DNA of 64,000 nt from Streptomyces sp. NBC_00539 (GCF_036346105.1 NZ_CP107811.1:248001-312000), one strand, 5' to 3'. Counted from the stretch's first letter, positions 10,109 through 19,409 are shown. Made by a program: numbers and translations. The notes: generated by a model not told the origin, from the sequence alone.

Positions 10109-11037
10109 CAGGTCCTCCTGGGGTCGAAGGAGGAGACGGCGGCGAGTTCCTCCAGCAGCTCGCGCTCCCGGTCGTTCAGCCGGGGCGGCACCATGATCCG
10201 CAGCTCCGCGTACAGGTCTCCGTTCGCGCCGCGCGGGTTCGGCATGCCCTCGCCGCGCAGCCGTAGGCGCCGTCCGCTGGAGGACCCGGCGGGCACGGTC
10301 ACCTTCGCGGTGGCACCGCTCGGCGTGCGCACCGGCACGGTGGCGCCCAGCGCCGCCTCCCACGGTGTGACCGGAAGAATCACGTGGACGTTCCGGCCCT
10401 CGAGGCGGAACTCGGGGTGCGGCTCGATCCGCACCCTCAGGTACAGGTCCCCGGCGGGAGCACCGTCGCCGCTCCCGCGCCCGCCCTCGCCGGCCAGCCG
10501 GATGCGCTGCCCGTCGGTGGTGCCGGGCGGCACGTCGACCTGGTAGCGCCGCTCCCCGGCCGGCCCGGCGAGGGTGACCGTACGGCGGCCGCCCCGGTAT
10601 GCCTCCTCGACGGTGAGCGGCAGTTCGGCCTCCTGGTCGGCGCCGGGCACGCGTGTCCGCCCGCCGCCGCCGAACAGCGAGCCGAACAGATCCTCGACGT
10701 CGACCCCCTCACCCCCGAAGCCCGCCGTGGAGTACCGCACCCGGGGACCGCCGCCGGTGGTCCACCGGGGGCCACTGCCGGCGCCGGCGGCGACCCGCTC
10801 CTCCCAGTCCTCCGGGACCTTCCGGAAGTCCTCGCCGAAGCGGTCGTACCGGGCTCGCTGCTCCGGATCGGACAGCACGCTGAAGGCCTCGTTGATCTCC
10901 TTGAACCGTTCCTCCGCCTGTGGGTCCTTGTTGACGTCGGGGTGGTGCCTGCGGGCCAGGGTGCGGTAGGCCCGCTGGATCTCGTCCCGGTCGGCGGTGC
11001 GCGGAACGCCGAGCACCTCGTAGAAGTCGCGTGCCAT
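10108..11037 (-). CDS. DnaJ-class J-domain co-chaperone (CbpA type)
   Basis: 309 residues. The J domain covers residues 4-68 with the HPD tripeptide at 32-34, required to stimulate DnaK ATPase. A G/F-rich linker ([21 protein letters not shown]) follows, then two substrate-binding beta domains (about 135-290). The four CxxCxGxG zinc repeats of type I DnaJ are missing, so this is a type II/CbpA protein. It presents unfolded clients to the DnaK encoded two genes upstream. The ATG at 11037 follows the grpE stop by six bases, so synthesis is probably linked to grpE. Confidence 0.93.
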   Translation of the reverse strand: MARDFYEVLGVPRTADRDEIQRAYRTLARRHHPDVNKDPQAEERFKEINEAFSVLSDPEQRARYDRFGEDFRKVPEDWEERVAAGAGSGPRWTTGGGPRVRYSTAGFGGEGVDVEDLFGSLFGGGGRTRVPGADQEAELPLTVEEAYRGGRRTVTLAGPAGERRYQVDVPPGTTDGQRIRLAGEGGRGSGDGAPAGDLYLRVRIEPHPEFRLEGRNVHVILPVTPWEAALGATVPVRTPSGATAKVTVPAGSSSGRRLRLRGEGMPNPRGANGDLYAELRIMVPPRLNDRERELLEELAAVSSFDPRRT

Positions 11038-11043
11038 GGACGG

Positions 11044-11640
11044 TCACTCCCGCTTGGCGACGGTCACGGCGGCAGGCCGCAGCTGCCGCTCGGCCTCCCC
11101 GTAACCGGGTCGCAGCACCTGGACCACGGTGTTCGGATCGGCGTCGGGATCCTGGACCACTCCGACCACCTCGTGCCGGGCCGGGTCGAACGCCACGCCC
11201 GTCTCCGCGTGGCGCGGGTAGCCCAGCCGCTCCAGGACGTTCACGGCCTGGTCACGCACGGCCCGGACACCTTCGACGATCGCACCGGGGTCGGCGGCCC
11301 CCGCGTGGCTCAGGGCAAGTTCCAGGTTGTCGATGACGGGCAGGAAGGCCGCTGCCGTACGGGCGCGTTCGGCCCCGGCCACCCGCTCCACCTCCCTGGC
11401 ATGGCGTTTGCGCTGGTTGTCGAGGTCGGCCAGGGCGCGCCGCCAGCGGTCCTCCGCCTCTCGCAGCGCGGCCGCGTCTTCGTCATTGGGTGCGGCGGTG
11501 CCGGTTGAGGCGTCGGGCCCGGGCTCCGCCTCCTCGGTCGGCGGTCCAGGCTGCATGAGGTCCCCGCACGACGGCTCTACGGCGCCTTCCGGCGGCGGGT
11601 CGGGCTCTCGGCCCCGGGGTGGGATGGGCATGGCGGGCAC
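11044..11640 (-). CDS. grpE: Nucleotide exchange factor GrpE
   Basis: 198 residues. An acidic, disordered N-terminus (1-60) is followed by the long coiled-coil (about 58-105, with LADLDNQRKRHAREVERV) and the C-terminal beta-wing domain (GVAFDPARHEVVGVVQD, RPGYGEAERQLRPAAVTVAK). The RPGY and RPA.V elements are family hallmarks. It releases ADP from DnaK. Translation probably starts at GTG 11640, one base after the dnaK stop, or at ATG 11631 three codons on; the dnaK terminal codons supply the likely ribosome-binding GAGG. The N-terminal extension is poorly conserved and longer than E. coli GrpE. Confidence 0.92.
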   Translation of the reverse strand: MPAMPIPPRGREPDPPPEGAVEPSCGDLMQPGPPTEEAEPGPDASTGTAAPNDEDAAALREAEDRWRRALADLDNQRKRHAREVERVAGAERARTAAAFLPVIDNLELALSHAGAADPGAIVEGVRAVRDQAVNVLERLGYPRHAETGVAFDPARHEVVGVVQDPDADPNTVVQVLRPGYGEAERQLRPAAVTVAKRE

Positions 11641-11641
11641 C

Positions 11642-13558
11642 TCAGCCCTTGTCGAACTCGGCGTCGATCACATCGTCGTCGCCCCCGGCGCCGCCCGGCG
11701 CGGCCCCGCCGGGACCGGATCCGTCCGGTGAGCCGGTGCCCGCCGGACCGCCTGCGGCGGCTCCCGCCTGGTGGGCCGCGAGCCCCGCGAAGACCTGCTG
11801 GAGTTCGGACGTCAGCGGCCGGACCTCGTCCACCCCGGCCTCGTTCTTGACGGCCTCGCGGGCCTGCGCCACCAGCATCTCGGCGCGGGCCTTCTCGTGT
11901 GCGGGCGCGGCGTCGCCGAGCTCGCCGAGGCGCTTTTCGACCTGGTAGGCGATGGCGTCCAGTTCGTTGCGCGCGTCGACCGCCTCGCGCAGGGCCTGGT
12001 CCTGGCCGCGGTTGCGTTCGGCCTCCTGGAGCATCCGCTCGACTTCGCTGCTGTCGAGGTTGGAGCTCTCGCTGATGGTGATGCCCTGTTCCTTTCCGGT
12101 GTCCTTGTCCCGCGCGGTGACGCTGAGGATGCCGTTGGCGTCGACGTCGAAGATGACTTCGATCTGCGGCTCGCCGCGCGGCGCGGGGCGGATGTCGGTG
12201 AGCTGGAAGCGGCCCAGGACCCGGTTGTCGGCAGCCAGCTCACGCTCGCCCTGCAGGACGACGACGTCGACGGCGGGCTGGTTGTCCACGGCGGTGGTGA
12301 AGGTCTCGGTGCGGCGCACCGGAATGGTGGTGTTCCGCTCGATGATCTTCGTCATCACGCCGCCGCGTGTCTCCACGCCCAGCGACAACGGGGTGACGTC
12401 GAGCAGCAGGACGTCCTTGACCTCGCCCTTGAGGACCCCGGCCTGGATCGCGGCGCCCTTCGCCACGACCTCGTCGGGGTTGACGCTCATGTTGGGGTCC
12501 TTGCCGCCGGTCAGCCTGCGCACCAGGGCCTGGACGGCGGGGATGCGGGTGGAGCCGCCGACGAGGATGACCTCGTCGATGTCGTTGTCACTGACCTTGG
12601 CGTCGTCCATCGCCTGCCGGACCGGGTCGAGGCAGCGCTCCACCAGGTCGCCGGTGATCTGTTCGAACGTGGATCGCATGATCGTCGTGGTCAGATGCTT
12701 GGGCCCGGAGGCGTCGGCCGTGATGAACGGCAGGCTGACCTGCGTCTGGGTCACCGAGCTGAGCTCGGTCTTGGCCTTTTCGGCAGCCTCGAACAGGCGT
12801 TGCAGCGCCTGGGGGTCCTGCCGCAGGTCGATCCCGTTCTCCTTCTGGAACCCGTCGGCGAGCTGGTCGACCAGCCGGCGGTCGAAGTCGTCGCCGCCCA
12901 GATGGCTGTCGCCCGCCGTGGACCGTACCTCCACCACGCCGTCGCCGACGTCGAGGATGCTGACGTCGAAGGTGCCGCCGCCCAGGTCGAAGACGAGCAC
13001 CGTCTCGTGCTGCTTCTTGTCCATGCCGTAGGCGAGGGCGGCCGCGGTCGGCTCGTTGATGATCCGCAGTACTTCCAGGCCGGCGATCCGTCCGGCGTCC
13101 TTGGTGGCGGTGCGCTGGGCGTCGTTGAAGTAGGCCGGCACCGTGATGACCGCCTCCGTGACCCGCTCGCCGAGCTGCTTGGAGGCATCGTCGGCGAGCT
13201 TGCGCAGCACCTGCGCGCTGATCTCCTCGGGAGCGTAGAGCTTGTCGCGCACCTTGATGCGGGCGGCGCCGCCCTCTCCCTCGACCACGTCGTACGCGAC
13301 GGCCTTGGCCTCTTCGGAGATCTCGTCGAAATGCCGGCCGATGAACCGCTTGGCCGAGTAGATGGTGCCCTTGGGGTTGAGGATCGCCTGGCGGCGGGCC
13401 AGCTGGCCCACCAGGCGCTCGCCGGTGTCGGTGAAGGCCACCACGGACGGCGTCGTGCGGTTGCCCTCGCTATTGGGTACGACCGCCGGCTCGCCGCCCT
13501 CCCAGACGGCGATCACCGAGTTGGTGGTGCCCAGGTCGATGCCTACTGCCTTGGCCAT
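11642..13558 (-). CDS. dnaK: Chaperone protein DnaK (Hsp70), accessory copy
   Basis: 638 residues covering the whole Hsp70 plan. The ATPase domain has phosphate-1 motif GIDLGTTNS at the N-terminus, [16 protein letters not shown] near residue 190 and [11 protein letters not shown] near 335. The linker [13 protein letters not shown] is followed by the substrate-binding beta domain, a helical lid, and a Gly/Ala-rich tail ending EFDKG in place of the usual EEVD-like or DDK end. GGAAGGAG lies 8 bases before the ATG. It is the first gene of the dnaK-grpE-dnaJ-cbpM-clpB-trx operon. No HAIR element (CTTGAGT-N7-ACTCAAG), the usual HspR operator, was found upstream, so its control likely differs from that of the housekeeping dnaK. 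Confidence 0.97.
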   Translation of the reverse strand: MAKAVGIDLGTTNSVIAVWEGGEPAVVPNSEGNRTTPSVVAFTDTGERLVGQLARRQAILNPKGTIYSAKRFIGRHFDEISEEAKAVAYDVVEGEGGAARIKVRDKLYAPEEISAQVLRKLADDASKQLGERVTEAVITVPAYFNDAQRTATKDAGRIAGLEVLRIINEPTAAALAYGMDKKQHETVLVFDLGGGTFDVSILDVGDGVVEVRSTAGDSHLGGDDFDRRLVDQLADGFQKENGIDLRQDPQALQRLFEAAEKAKTELSSVTQTQVSLPFITADASGPKHLTTTIMRSTFEQITGDLVERCLDPVRQAMDDAKVSDNDIDEVILVGGSTRIPAVQALVRRLTGGKDPNMSVNPDEVVAKGAAIQAGVLKGEVKDVLLLDVTPLSLGVETRGGVMTKIIERNTTIPVRRTETFTTAVDNQPAVDVVVLQGERELAADNRVLGRFQLTDIRPAPRGEPQIEVIFDVDANGILSVTARDKDTGKEQGITISESSNLDSSEVERMLQEAERNRGQDQALREAVDARNELDAIAYQVEKRLGELGDAAPAHEKARAEMLVAQAREAVKNEAGVDEVRPLTSELQQVFAGLAAHQAGAAAGGPAGTGSPDGSGPGGAAPGGAGGDDDVIDAEFDKG

Positions 13559-13624
13559 GAGGAACTCCTTCCGCGACGGGCGGCCCCGTTCGCCTCGGAG
13601 TCGCGCCCGGTCTTCCGCACTCGC

Positions 13625-14152
13625 TCAGGTGGCGGTGGAACCGCTCCGTGGGACGCTGCTCTTCGAAGCTCCGCTGCTCGTGCTGGTGCCGGTCCCGCTG
13701 GACAGCGCGGCCAGCAGCCGCACCGCCTCGTCGGCGACCGCTTCGTCGGCGACGACTTCGTACCGGCTGGGCTGCATGGAGCTCACCGAGGCGAAATCCC
13801 GGCGACCACGCTGGGCCGCGTGAACCAGCAGACCGAGCAGCGCACCGACGAGTGCTCCGAAAATCAGCCCGTACAAGGCGAGGAGCAGTCCCGACACGAC
13901 CGGGTTCAGCCAGTTCAGCACCCCGAAGATCCACCCGATCAGTGCGCCGGGCAGGGCGCCGCTCGCCGCGCCGTGCAGCGCGGCCCCGCCATTGCCCATG
14001 CGGCCGGTCACCTGCTCGACCAGGCGCAGGTCCTGCCCGATGATGGCCACCCTTTCTACGGGAAAGCCCTGATCGGAAAGGTGATCGACGGCGCGTTCCG
14101 CCTCTTGGTAGGTCGCGTACGAGGCGATGGTCCTGCGGGCCTGTTCGTTCAT
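13625..14152 (-). CDS. General stress protein 17M-like glycine-zipper membrane protein
   Basis: 175 residues. The N-terminal ~60 residues resemble the general-stress-17M/YflT domain (ASYATYQEAERAVDHLSDQGFPVERVAIIGQDL). A Gly/Ala-rich membrane segment follows (about 70-120, with a GALVGALLGLL zipper), and then a soluble tail with a Ser/Thr-rich end. The ATG at 14152 is preceded by AAGGAG at eight bases. It lies 66 bases upstream of dnaK on the same strand, so it could head the chaperone transcript. Its biochemical function is unknown; family members are envelope-associated stress proteins. Confidence 0.8.
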   Translation of the reverse strand: MNEQARRTIASYATYQEAERAVDHLSDQGFPVERVAIIGQDLRLVEQVTGRMGNGGAALHGAASGALPGALIGWIFGVLNWLNPVVSGLLLALYGLIFGALVGALLGLLVHAAQRGRRDFASVSSMQPSRYEVVADEAVADEAVRLLAALSSGTGTSTSSGASKSSVPRSGSTAT

Positions 14153-14401
14153 CAGCCACTCCTTCCACGGCCACCGGTGCGCCCGGCGACCCTGACGCGC
14201 CCAGAGTGGCAAGAGAGCAGCGCGCTCCGCCTGCGCCCGGCAGGTCAGAAATCGCGGGAGTCGGTCGGCCTGAGAGAGCAAGACGCACATTCGGACAAGC
14301 GGGATGGTTCGACCTAGGCTGGGTGCACACGGTTCGCCCAGACGTGGAGCCCGAGAATCGCCCGATCGCCCCCGCTGACCGGAGGAGAAACGGAGTGATC
14401 T

Positions 14402-16162
14402 ATGGCCGGCCGTCCGTCACGGAGGCTGTCCCCCCACGTCTCCGACCAGGAGGTGACCCGCCGTCCGAGTGACACTGCGGGCACCGAACGGCCCGGCCCC
14501 CGTCCGCTCGCGGCGCTGGACCCGTACGGGCTGCTGGTGCTGTCCCACACCCTTTTCACCTGTGTGCAGCAGGGTGAGATCGTGCGGTTGGCCATGCAGC
14601 ACGTCAGTGCCCTCGGCCCCTACCACGCCGAGGCCGGATACCTCGCGACGGTGGACGGCTTGTCCCGCGTCCCCGGCCACGACGCGGGAGCGCCAACGGT
14701 CGACGACGCGCTGATGAAGGATTTCGGCGGGGCAGACGGCTCCGTATCCCTTCCGGAGCGGTCGTGGACCTGGGCGTTCGGCATGCGCGGGGCCGGTGGT
14801 CTGCTCGGCTACATCCTGGTCTCCTCCCATTCCGAGCCCGACGAGCAGGGGCACTTCCTCCTGTCGACCCTCGTGGGGCTCACATCGGCGGCCCTGTCAC
14901 TGACGGCGACACGCACCGCGCAGCACGACAACGCCGGCGAACTGAGCCGCCTGCGCACCGAACGCGACGACGCACTGCAGCAGCTGGACACCGCGCGCTC
15001 CGAGCTGCACCTCCAGAAGACCGTGCACGAGACCCTCGCCCGTGTCACTGCCCGGGGCGGCGGTGAGGACGCCCTCACCCAAGCGCTGTACGAGCTCACC
15101 GGGCTGTCGGCGCTCATCGAGGACCGGTTCGGAAACCTGAGGTCCTGGGCCGGTCCCGACCGGCCCGACCCCTATCCGGTGCGGTCCTCGACCGACCAGG
15201 AAGAGATGTTGCGGCAGGTCGGGCGCGAGGCGGGTCCGGTCAAAGTCAAGGGCCGGCTGATCGCCCTGGCCCGGCCCCGCGGCGACCTCCTCGGCGTGCT
15301 CGCCCTCGAGGACCCCGAAGCGACGGCCGACGAGTACACACTGTTCGCGTTGGACCACGCTCAGCGGTCGCTCGCCCAGGAACTGATGCACATGCGCGAA
15401 CTCAGCGAGGTCGAACTGCGGCTGCACCGTCAGCTGATGGACGATCTGCTGGAGGGCACGGACGAGACGAACGCCTACGCCCGAGCCGAGGCCATCGGCC
15501 ATGATCTGCAAAGTACCCATTACGTAGTCGTGGTGCACTGGCCGGGCAACGCCGCGAACGGTTCCTTCACCCGTGCCGTCGAGCAGGCGACGGCCACCTC
15601 GGCGATCCGTCCGCTGATCACCCGTCGCGGCGACCGGGTGGTCCTGCTGACCGAAGCGAGGCCCGACGACGATGCCGTGTACGCGGCGCTGGCCCATGAG
15701 CTGGGAACGCCCGACGGAGCGATCGGGGTGAGCACCCGCTGCGACTCCCCGGAGGGCATTCCCCGCTGTTATCAGGAGGCACTGCGGGCCCTGGAGGTGC
15801 GGCAGAACTCCCGCCAGCGCAGCGGGACGACGTTCTTCGACGACCTCGGGCTGTACCGGATCCTGGGGCCCGGAAACGATCTCCGGGAGCTCGAGGACTT
15901 CGTGCGGGAGTGGCTCGGCCGGCTGATCGACTACGACGCACGGCACGACACGGAGTTGGTCGAGACGCTCTCGCACTACTTCGACTGCGGAGGCAACTAC
16001 GACGATGCGGCCGCCGCACTGACAGTCCACCGCAGCACCCTGCGCTACCGGCTGCAGCGCATCCGTGAGATCAGCGACCGCGACCTGGCGGATGTGGACA
16101 CCCGGCTCAATCTCCAGGTGGCAACGCGCGTCTGGAAGATCATCCTGGGCGGGCGGCGCTGA
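14402..16162 (+). CDS. PucR/CdaR-family transcriptional regulator with GAF-like sensor domains
   Basis: 586 residues. A sensory N-terminal region (about 40-160) and a second GAF-like region (about 200-330) are joined by a coiled segment (LSRLRTERDDALQQLDTARSE). Next comes a GGDEF-like/CdaR regulatory stretch (350-490) and a C-terminal PucR-type helix-turn-helix with FDCGGNYDDAAAALTVHRST and LRYRLQRI (about 525-570). Such proteins respond to small ligands through the GAF regions and usually activate nearby operons. It is divergent from the stress-17M/chaperone operon, so that operon is its most obvious candidate target (inference). A GGAG about eight bases before the ATG supports the start. 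Confidence 0.85.
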   Translation: MAGRPSRRLSPHVSDQEVTRRPSDTAGTERPGPRPLAALDPYGLLVLSHTLFTCVQQGEIVRLAMQHVSALGPYHAEAGYLATVDGLSRVPGHDAGAPTVDDALMKDFGGADGSVSLPERSWTWAFGMRGAGGLLGYILVSSHSEPDEQGHFLLSTLVGLTSAALSLTATRTAQHDNAGELSRLRTERDDALQQLDTARSELHLQKTVHETLARVTARGGGEDALTQALYELTGLSALIEDRFGNLRSWAGPDRPDPYPVRSSTDQEEMLRQVGREAGPVKVKGRLIALARPRGDLLGVLALEDPEATADEYTLFALDHAQRSLAQELMHMRELSEVELRLHRQLMDDLLEGTDETNAYARAEAIGHDLQSTHYVVVVHWPGNAANGSFTRAVEQATATSAIRPLITRRGDRVVLLTEARPDDDAVYAALAHELGTPDGAIGVSTRCDSPEGIPRCYQEALRALEVRQNSRQRSGTTFFDDLGLYRILGPGNDLRELEDFVREWLGRLIDYDARHDTELVETLSHYFDCGGNYDDAAAALTVHRSTLRYRLQRIREISDRDLADVDTRLNLQVATRVWKIILGGRR

Positions 16163-16341
16163 CCGCGGACGCCCGGTGGGCCGACCTGCCGGGTCAACCC
16201 GGCACTCGACCGGGTCGCCTGGGAGTCAAAGTCGACGTTGCGGCCTGATCGTCGGCCCCCCAACCCTTCCGACCTGCGGAAACCGTCCGTACATGAGGTG
16301 CGCCGGCGCCCCCCACGGGACGCATCAGCACGGACGTGGGT

Positions 16342-16385
16342 GGTGAGGCCCGGCGTGCAGTCGCACGTCGGGCCTCACCGTTTTT
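16342..16385. terminator. Strong intrinsic terminator hairpin
   Basis: Arms at 16342-16358 and 16363-16379 pair over 17 positions with a single G:T-type mismatch around the loop AGTC. GTTTTT follows directly. It lies 180 bases after the PucR-type gene and 42 bases before the next small gene, so it probably ends the former transcript. The near-perfect stem could also work in the opposite direction. Confidence 0.85.
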
Positions 16386-16397
16386 CGCGAAGATATT

Positions 16398-16411
16398 CGA
16401 ACATGTGTTGC
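16398..16411 (+). promoter_or_regulatory. Near-consensus LexA (SOS) box
   Basis: The sequence CGAACATGTGTTGC matches the Gram-positive/actinobacterial SOS box CGAACRNRYGTTYG at 12 of 14 positions; only the last two bases differ. It ends nine bases before the GTG of the small gene at 16421, where a bound LexA would block initiation of a short-leader transcript. Whether LexA binds is untested. Confidence 0.55.
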
Positions 16412-16420
16412 AATAGAAGG

Positions 16421-16678
16421 GTGAGGCCACCGTTCCGTTTCCCCGATGACCTGCTCGCCCTCCAGGAGGCGTGGCTGCGTACTTACACCGATCTCGCCGA
16501 GGCCCCGCCCGCCTCCGGTTCGACCGTGCTGCGGCGCCGGCTGATCGCCCTGTCCGGGCTCCTGCACACCCACCCCTACTGGACGACCCCCGCCGGGTGG
16601 CGGGCAGGTGGCGTCGAGCTGCGCCGCGCAGCCCGCGGCCACACCCCCGCACCGGTGGAACGGGAGACGACGACATGA
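16421..16678 (+). CDS. Small conserved hypothetical protein, possibly SOS-regulated
   Basis: 85 residues, without membrane or signal segments. The sequence is helical in character (DDLLALQEAWLRTYTDLAEAP, LRRRLIALSGLL) with a conserved-looking HTHPYW stretch and a basic C-terminus. I do not recognise a characterised family. The GTG start is preceded by AGAAGG, and the gene lies directly behind the SOS-like box and a strong terminator, so it is an independent transcription unit. Its TGA overlaps an ATG at 16675 that opens only a 23-codon frame. Participation in DNA damage responses is inference from the box alone. Confidence 0.55.
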   Translation: MRPPFRFPDDLLALQEAWLRTYTDLAEAPPASGSTVLRRRLIALSGLLHTHPYWTTPAGWRAGGVELRRAARGHTPAPVERETTT

Positions 16679-16726
16679 ACGAGCCCGCTGTGGGTGCTGC
16701 GGCGGGCGCAGTACGGAGGGTGAGCG

Positions 16727-16945
16727 GTGTCCGTCCCGCCGCCTGATCTGCCACGTCTGCGGACGTTCGTCACCTACCTGCGCGGAGAGCTGGGGCGCAG
16801 TGCGGGCACCGAACGCGGCCGCGGAAGCCGAGGAGGCCGACGCGCGCCGCCGTCCGCCGGCGCAGCTGCCCGGGTGGCTGGTCGAGGATGGTGTCCCGCC
16901 GGGTGGTGGAGGCCGTGAGGATCTGCGCAGTGGGTGTGGCATGGA
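16727..16945 (+). pseudogene. Frameshifted DUF6233-like gene
   Basis: From the GTG at 16727 (GGAGG seven bases upstream), the frame reads PPPDLPRLRTFVTYLRGELG, the usual opening of the Streptomyces DUF6233 family. About 70 bases in, similarity moves to another frame, reading NAAAEAEEADARRRPPAQLPGWLVEDG, the family's middle section. The two pieces join at about 16790-16800. The C-terminal HxGDC-type part is not recognisable. The family is of unknown function. Assignment rests on remembered family pattern, so moderate confidence. Confidence 0.45.
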
Positions 16946-17009
16946 TGAGCACCGTGCGGTTCGACATAACTGATCGACACTGTGGTCTTGATCGGGTTGG
17001 CTGGGTGGC

Positions 17010-17555
17010 ATGCCAGAGCTGCGAACCGATCGTCTTCTGCTCCGCCGGTGGCGGGAGTCCGACCTCGAACCGTGGGCGGCTATGAACGCCGATCCTGATG
17101 TCCGGGAACACCTGGGGGAACTGCTGACGCGGGAGCAAAGCGATGCCGCGGTGGCGGTCATGCAGGCCGAGTTTGACGAGCGAGGTTTTGGGTGGTGGGC
17201 GCTCGAATCACGGGAGACTGGCGAGTTCATCGGCCGTGCAGGCTTGGACGAGGTGGGCGGGGATATGCCGTTCGCGGGAGTGGATATCGGTTGGCGCTTG
17301 ATGCGTTCGGCATGGGGTCGCGGTTACGCCACCGAGGCCGCCCTGGCCGCCCTGGCTTTCGGCTTCGAGGCCCTCGGGCTGCCGGAAGTGGTGGCGTCGA
17401 CGACCGTCCACAACCTTCGTTCCCAGGCAGTGATGCGCCGCATCGGCATGACCCGGGATCTGGCCGACGACTTCGAGGATCCGAGCGTGCCCGAGGGGCC
17501 GCTTCGCCAGTGTGTGCTGTACCGGATCCGATCGTGCCCCCGCGAAGTGGTGTAG
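17010..17555 (+). CDS. GNAT-family N-acetyltransferase (RimJ/RimL type)
   Basis: 181 residues with the RimJ/RimL order: TDRLLLRRWRESDLEPW at the N-terminus, beta-bulge segment GVDIGWRLMRSAWGRGYATEAA (acetyl-CoA pyrophosphate loop of the Q/R-x-x-G-x-A type, about residues 90-112), and NLRSQAVMRRIGM near 145. It transfers acetyl from acetyl-CoA to an amine, either a protein N-terminus or a small molecule; the substrate is not predictable. It stands alone between a decayed DUF6233 gene and a transposase scrap. Confidence 0.88.
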   Translation: MPELRTDRLLLRRWRESDLEPWAAMNADPDVREHLGELLTREQSDAAVAVMQAEFDERGFGWWALESRETGEFIGRAGLDEVGGDMPFAGVDIGWRLMRSAWGRGYATEAALAALAFGFEALGLPEVVASTTVHNLRSQAVMRRIGMTRDLADDFEDPSVPEGPLRQCVLYRIRSCPREVV

Positions 17556-17585
17556 TCACTGGCCGAGCTGCTTCGGTTTTGGCGG

Positions 17586-17673
17586 GGGAAGACCTGCACG
17601 ACGTCTGCCCTGCGTTTGATCTCCCGGTTCAGCCGCTCCAGCGGATTGGTCGACCAGATCTTCTTCCAGTGGA
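17586..17673 (-). pseudogene. IS256-family (Mutator-type) transposase fragment
   Basis: On the minus strand, about 29 codons read HWKKIWSTNPLERLNREI followed by KRRADVVQVFP. This is the highly conserved stretch near the C-terminus of IS256-type transposases. Similarity stops right after VFP and is not seen further upstream, so only a scrap remains. No terminal inverted repeats or target duplication were found around it. It marks past insertion-sequence activity in this accessory segment. Confidence 0.75.
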
Positions 17674-17879
17674 CGCCTGCGGCCTGCACCATGGCGGCGG
17701 CGACCTCCGCCCCTTCGGCGTCCGACAGCGCGACCGTGGGCGCCTCTCCCGCCTCATCGCGGCCGTCCCGCATCCACCCGCGCCACCGCCTCTGCCCCGA
17801 CGGTGGCGGCCGCTTCCGCAAAGCCGGGTCGGAGGCGGTGGGCGAGCGGAGCGCGGGGACGGTATCCCGCAGGGGATCT

Positions 17880-19055
17880 CTACAGTTCGACGGCGGCGGT
17901 GGGCGTCTTGCCGTCCAGCGCCTGCTGCGCCCGGGTGGCCACAGTCCGGGTGAAAGCATTGAGCGCATCGAGGTCGACCGTGCTGCCATCGTCGTCGGAG
18001 ACGATGACCCGCACCACGAGGCTCCCGCAGCGGGCTACCGCAAGTCCCTCCGATAGGTGCGAGCCGCTGCCCGGCACGGTGCCCATCATGGTGACAGCCG
18101 ACGACTCGTCACCGTAGGACGGCAGCGCGACTTGCGTCACCTGCTTCGCCTCGTTGCTGTCAGCGTTTTCCGCCTCCACTCCCACGTAGCCCTCGGCTGC
18201 CGCGGCCACCGACGGGTACGCGAGAACCTCGACGTACACCTTGTTGTAGCTGACCTCGGCCCCCGGGACATATCCCGACTGCAGGTCGAGAACCGGTCCC
18301 GTCTTGCAGATGTAGTGGGACTCCCTGTCCTTCGAGATGCCGACTCGGCCACGGCGACACTGTTCCGTCGTCGGCGAACCGCTTGCGACGGCCCAGCCCT
18401 GCGGCAGGCTCGCTGCGTCCGGGAGGATCTGCGCGGCCCTCGCCTCGTCACGCACCACCGGACCAGGAGCGTCCGGCGCAGCGGGGGAAGACTTGGATGG
18501 CGTAGCCGTGGGGGCCTTCGGGCCGGACGACTCGCCGGCCGCCCGGCTGGAGGAACCGTCGCCGATGATCAGCTGCACTCCCCGATAGAGGCCCAGGGCC
18601 AGTAATGCGACCAGCAGTGCCGCGATCCCGGCGAGGGAAGCGCGGCCGGCCCGGGTGTTGTTGATGGTCAGCGGCCCCAGCGAGATCTGGCTGCTCCGTA
18701 CCTTGCTGCCGCTTCCGATGATGATGCTGCCGGTGTACTGGGGACTGACGGTCTGTGCGGGCGGCGCGGCCGGCGGCGGCCCGGCAAGCGCCACAGCCAT
18801 ACGGGCGCGGAAATCGGGATCGGCAGCCAGCGCCTCCCTGATCGCCTCCTGCAAATCCTGGACCGCCGACGGATCCGCCGGGTCGGCGCTGACCCCGTCC
18901 AGAGCGGCGCGACCGTCCTCGGTAGTACCCAGCCGCGCCCGCACCAGCTCACCCACCGCCCGCCCGGCCTCGCTCCCCACCGCCGTAGCCACCCCTGTCG
19001 CCAGGCCGGTCAGTATCTGCACGGCGGATAACGCCATGCTCCCTGCCACATCCAT
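17880..19055 (-). CDS. Single-pass membrane protein with extracellular sensor-like domain
   Basis: 391 residues. A cytoplasmic, Ala-rich helical N-terminal region (1-115) is followed by an Asn/Ser-rich strand region (TGSIIIGSGSKVRSSQISLGPLTINNT), one transmembrane helix (about 140-160, ASLAGIAALLVALLALGLYRGV), and a Ser/Pro/Thr linker. The extracytoplasmic domain (about 205-391) resembles the PknH-type sensor-like domains of actinobacteria, with cysteines in EQCRRG, YICKTG and ARCGS. Start ATG 19055 is chosen over 19091 because AGGGGG precedes it. Function unknown; it probably links an external signal to a cytoplasmic partner (inference). Confidence 0.65.
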   Translation of the reverse strand: MDVAGSMALSAVQILTGLATGVATAVGSEAGRAVGELVRARLGTTEDGRAALDGVSADPADPSAVQDLQEAIREALAADPDFRARMAVALAGPPPAAPPAQTVSPQYTGSIIIGSGSKVRSSQISLGPLTINNTRAGRASLAGIAALLVALLALGLYRGVQLIIGDGSSSRAAGESSGPKAPTATPSKSSPAAPDAPGPVVRDEARAAQILPDAASLPQGWAVASGSPTTEQCRRGRVGISKDRESHYICKTGPVLDLQSGYVPGAEVSYNKVYVEVLAYPSVAAAAEGYVGVEAENADSNEAKQVTQVALPSYGDESSAVTMMGTVPGSGSHLSEGLAVARCGSLVVRVIVSDDDGSTVDLDALNAFTRTVATRAQQALDGKTPTAAVEL

Positions 19056-19409
19056 GTGCCCCCCTAGCCGATCGGACCCTGAGACAACCACAGGCCCGGC
19101 CGCAACGCCAGAACGCCCACGACTCCCCCCGCAGCCCTGGTGGGGACCCGAATCGCCTCAGGACGCGCCGAGTTCGAGGTGTGAGCTGATCAACCCACCA
19201 CCAGCTGAGGTCCACGATCGCCGAGCCTCGCCGACCTGAGGGTCGACCAGACCCCGCGCGTGCTCGTGAGGCGAAGAGCGACAGCGGCCGTTTCCCATGC
19301 TGGGACCGTGCTTTCCGTTCTGGCTACGGCAACTGACGGAGCGTGTGGCGTCGGACGAGCCCTCGCACGTGCTACTTTGTGAGCGATCGTTCAACTACGA
19401 GGAGCGCCG
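19056..19409. other. Intergenic region between divergent membrane protein and TetR genes
   Basis: 354 bases with no supported gene. It must carry the promoters of both flanking genes. The only clear element is the palindrome at 19380-19393, annotated separately. Confidence 0.6.
19380..19393. promoter_or_regulatory. Palindrome before TetR gene, candidate autoregulatory operator
   Basis: TGAGCGATCGTTCA is palindromic at 12 of 14 positions (reverse complement TGAACGATCGCTCA). It lies two bases after a TACTTT that could be a -10 box and 16 bases before the GTG of the TetR-type gene, the usual place for autorepression. Confidence 0.5.

Noticed and set aside
13559-13624. HAIR element before dnaK
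   Set aside because: No CTTGAGT-N7-ACTCAAG or close variant is present.
17586-17673. Intact insertion sequence around the transposase similarity
   Set aside because: Only about 29 codons match and no terminal repeats flank them.
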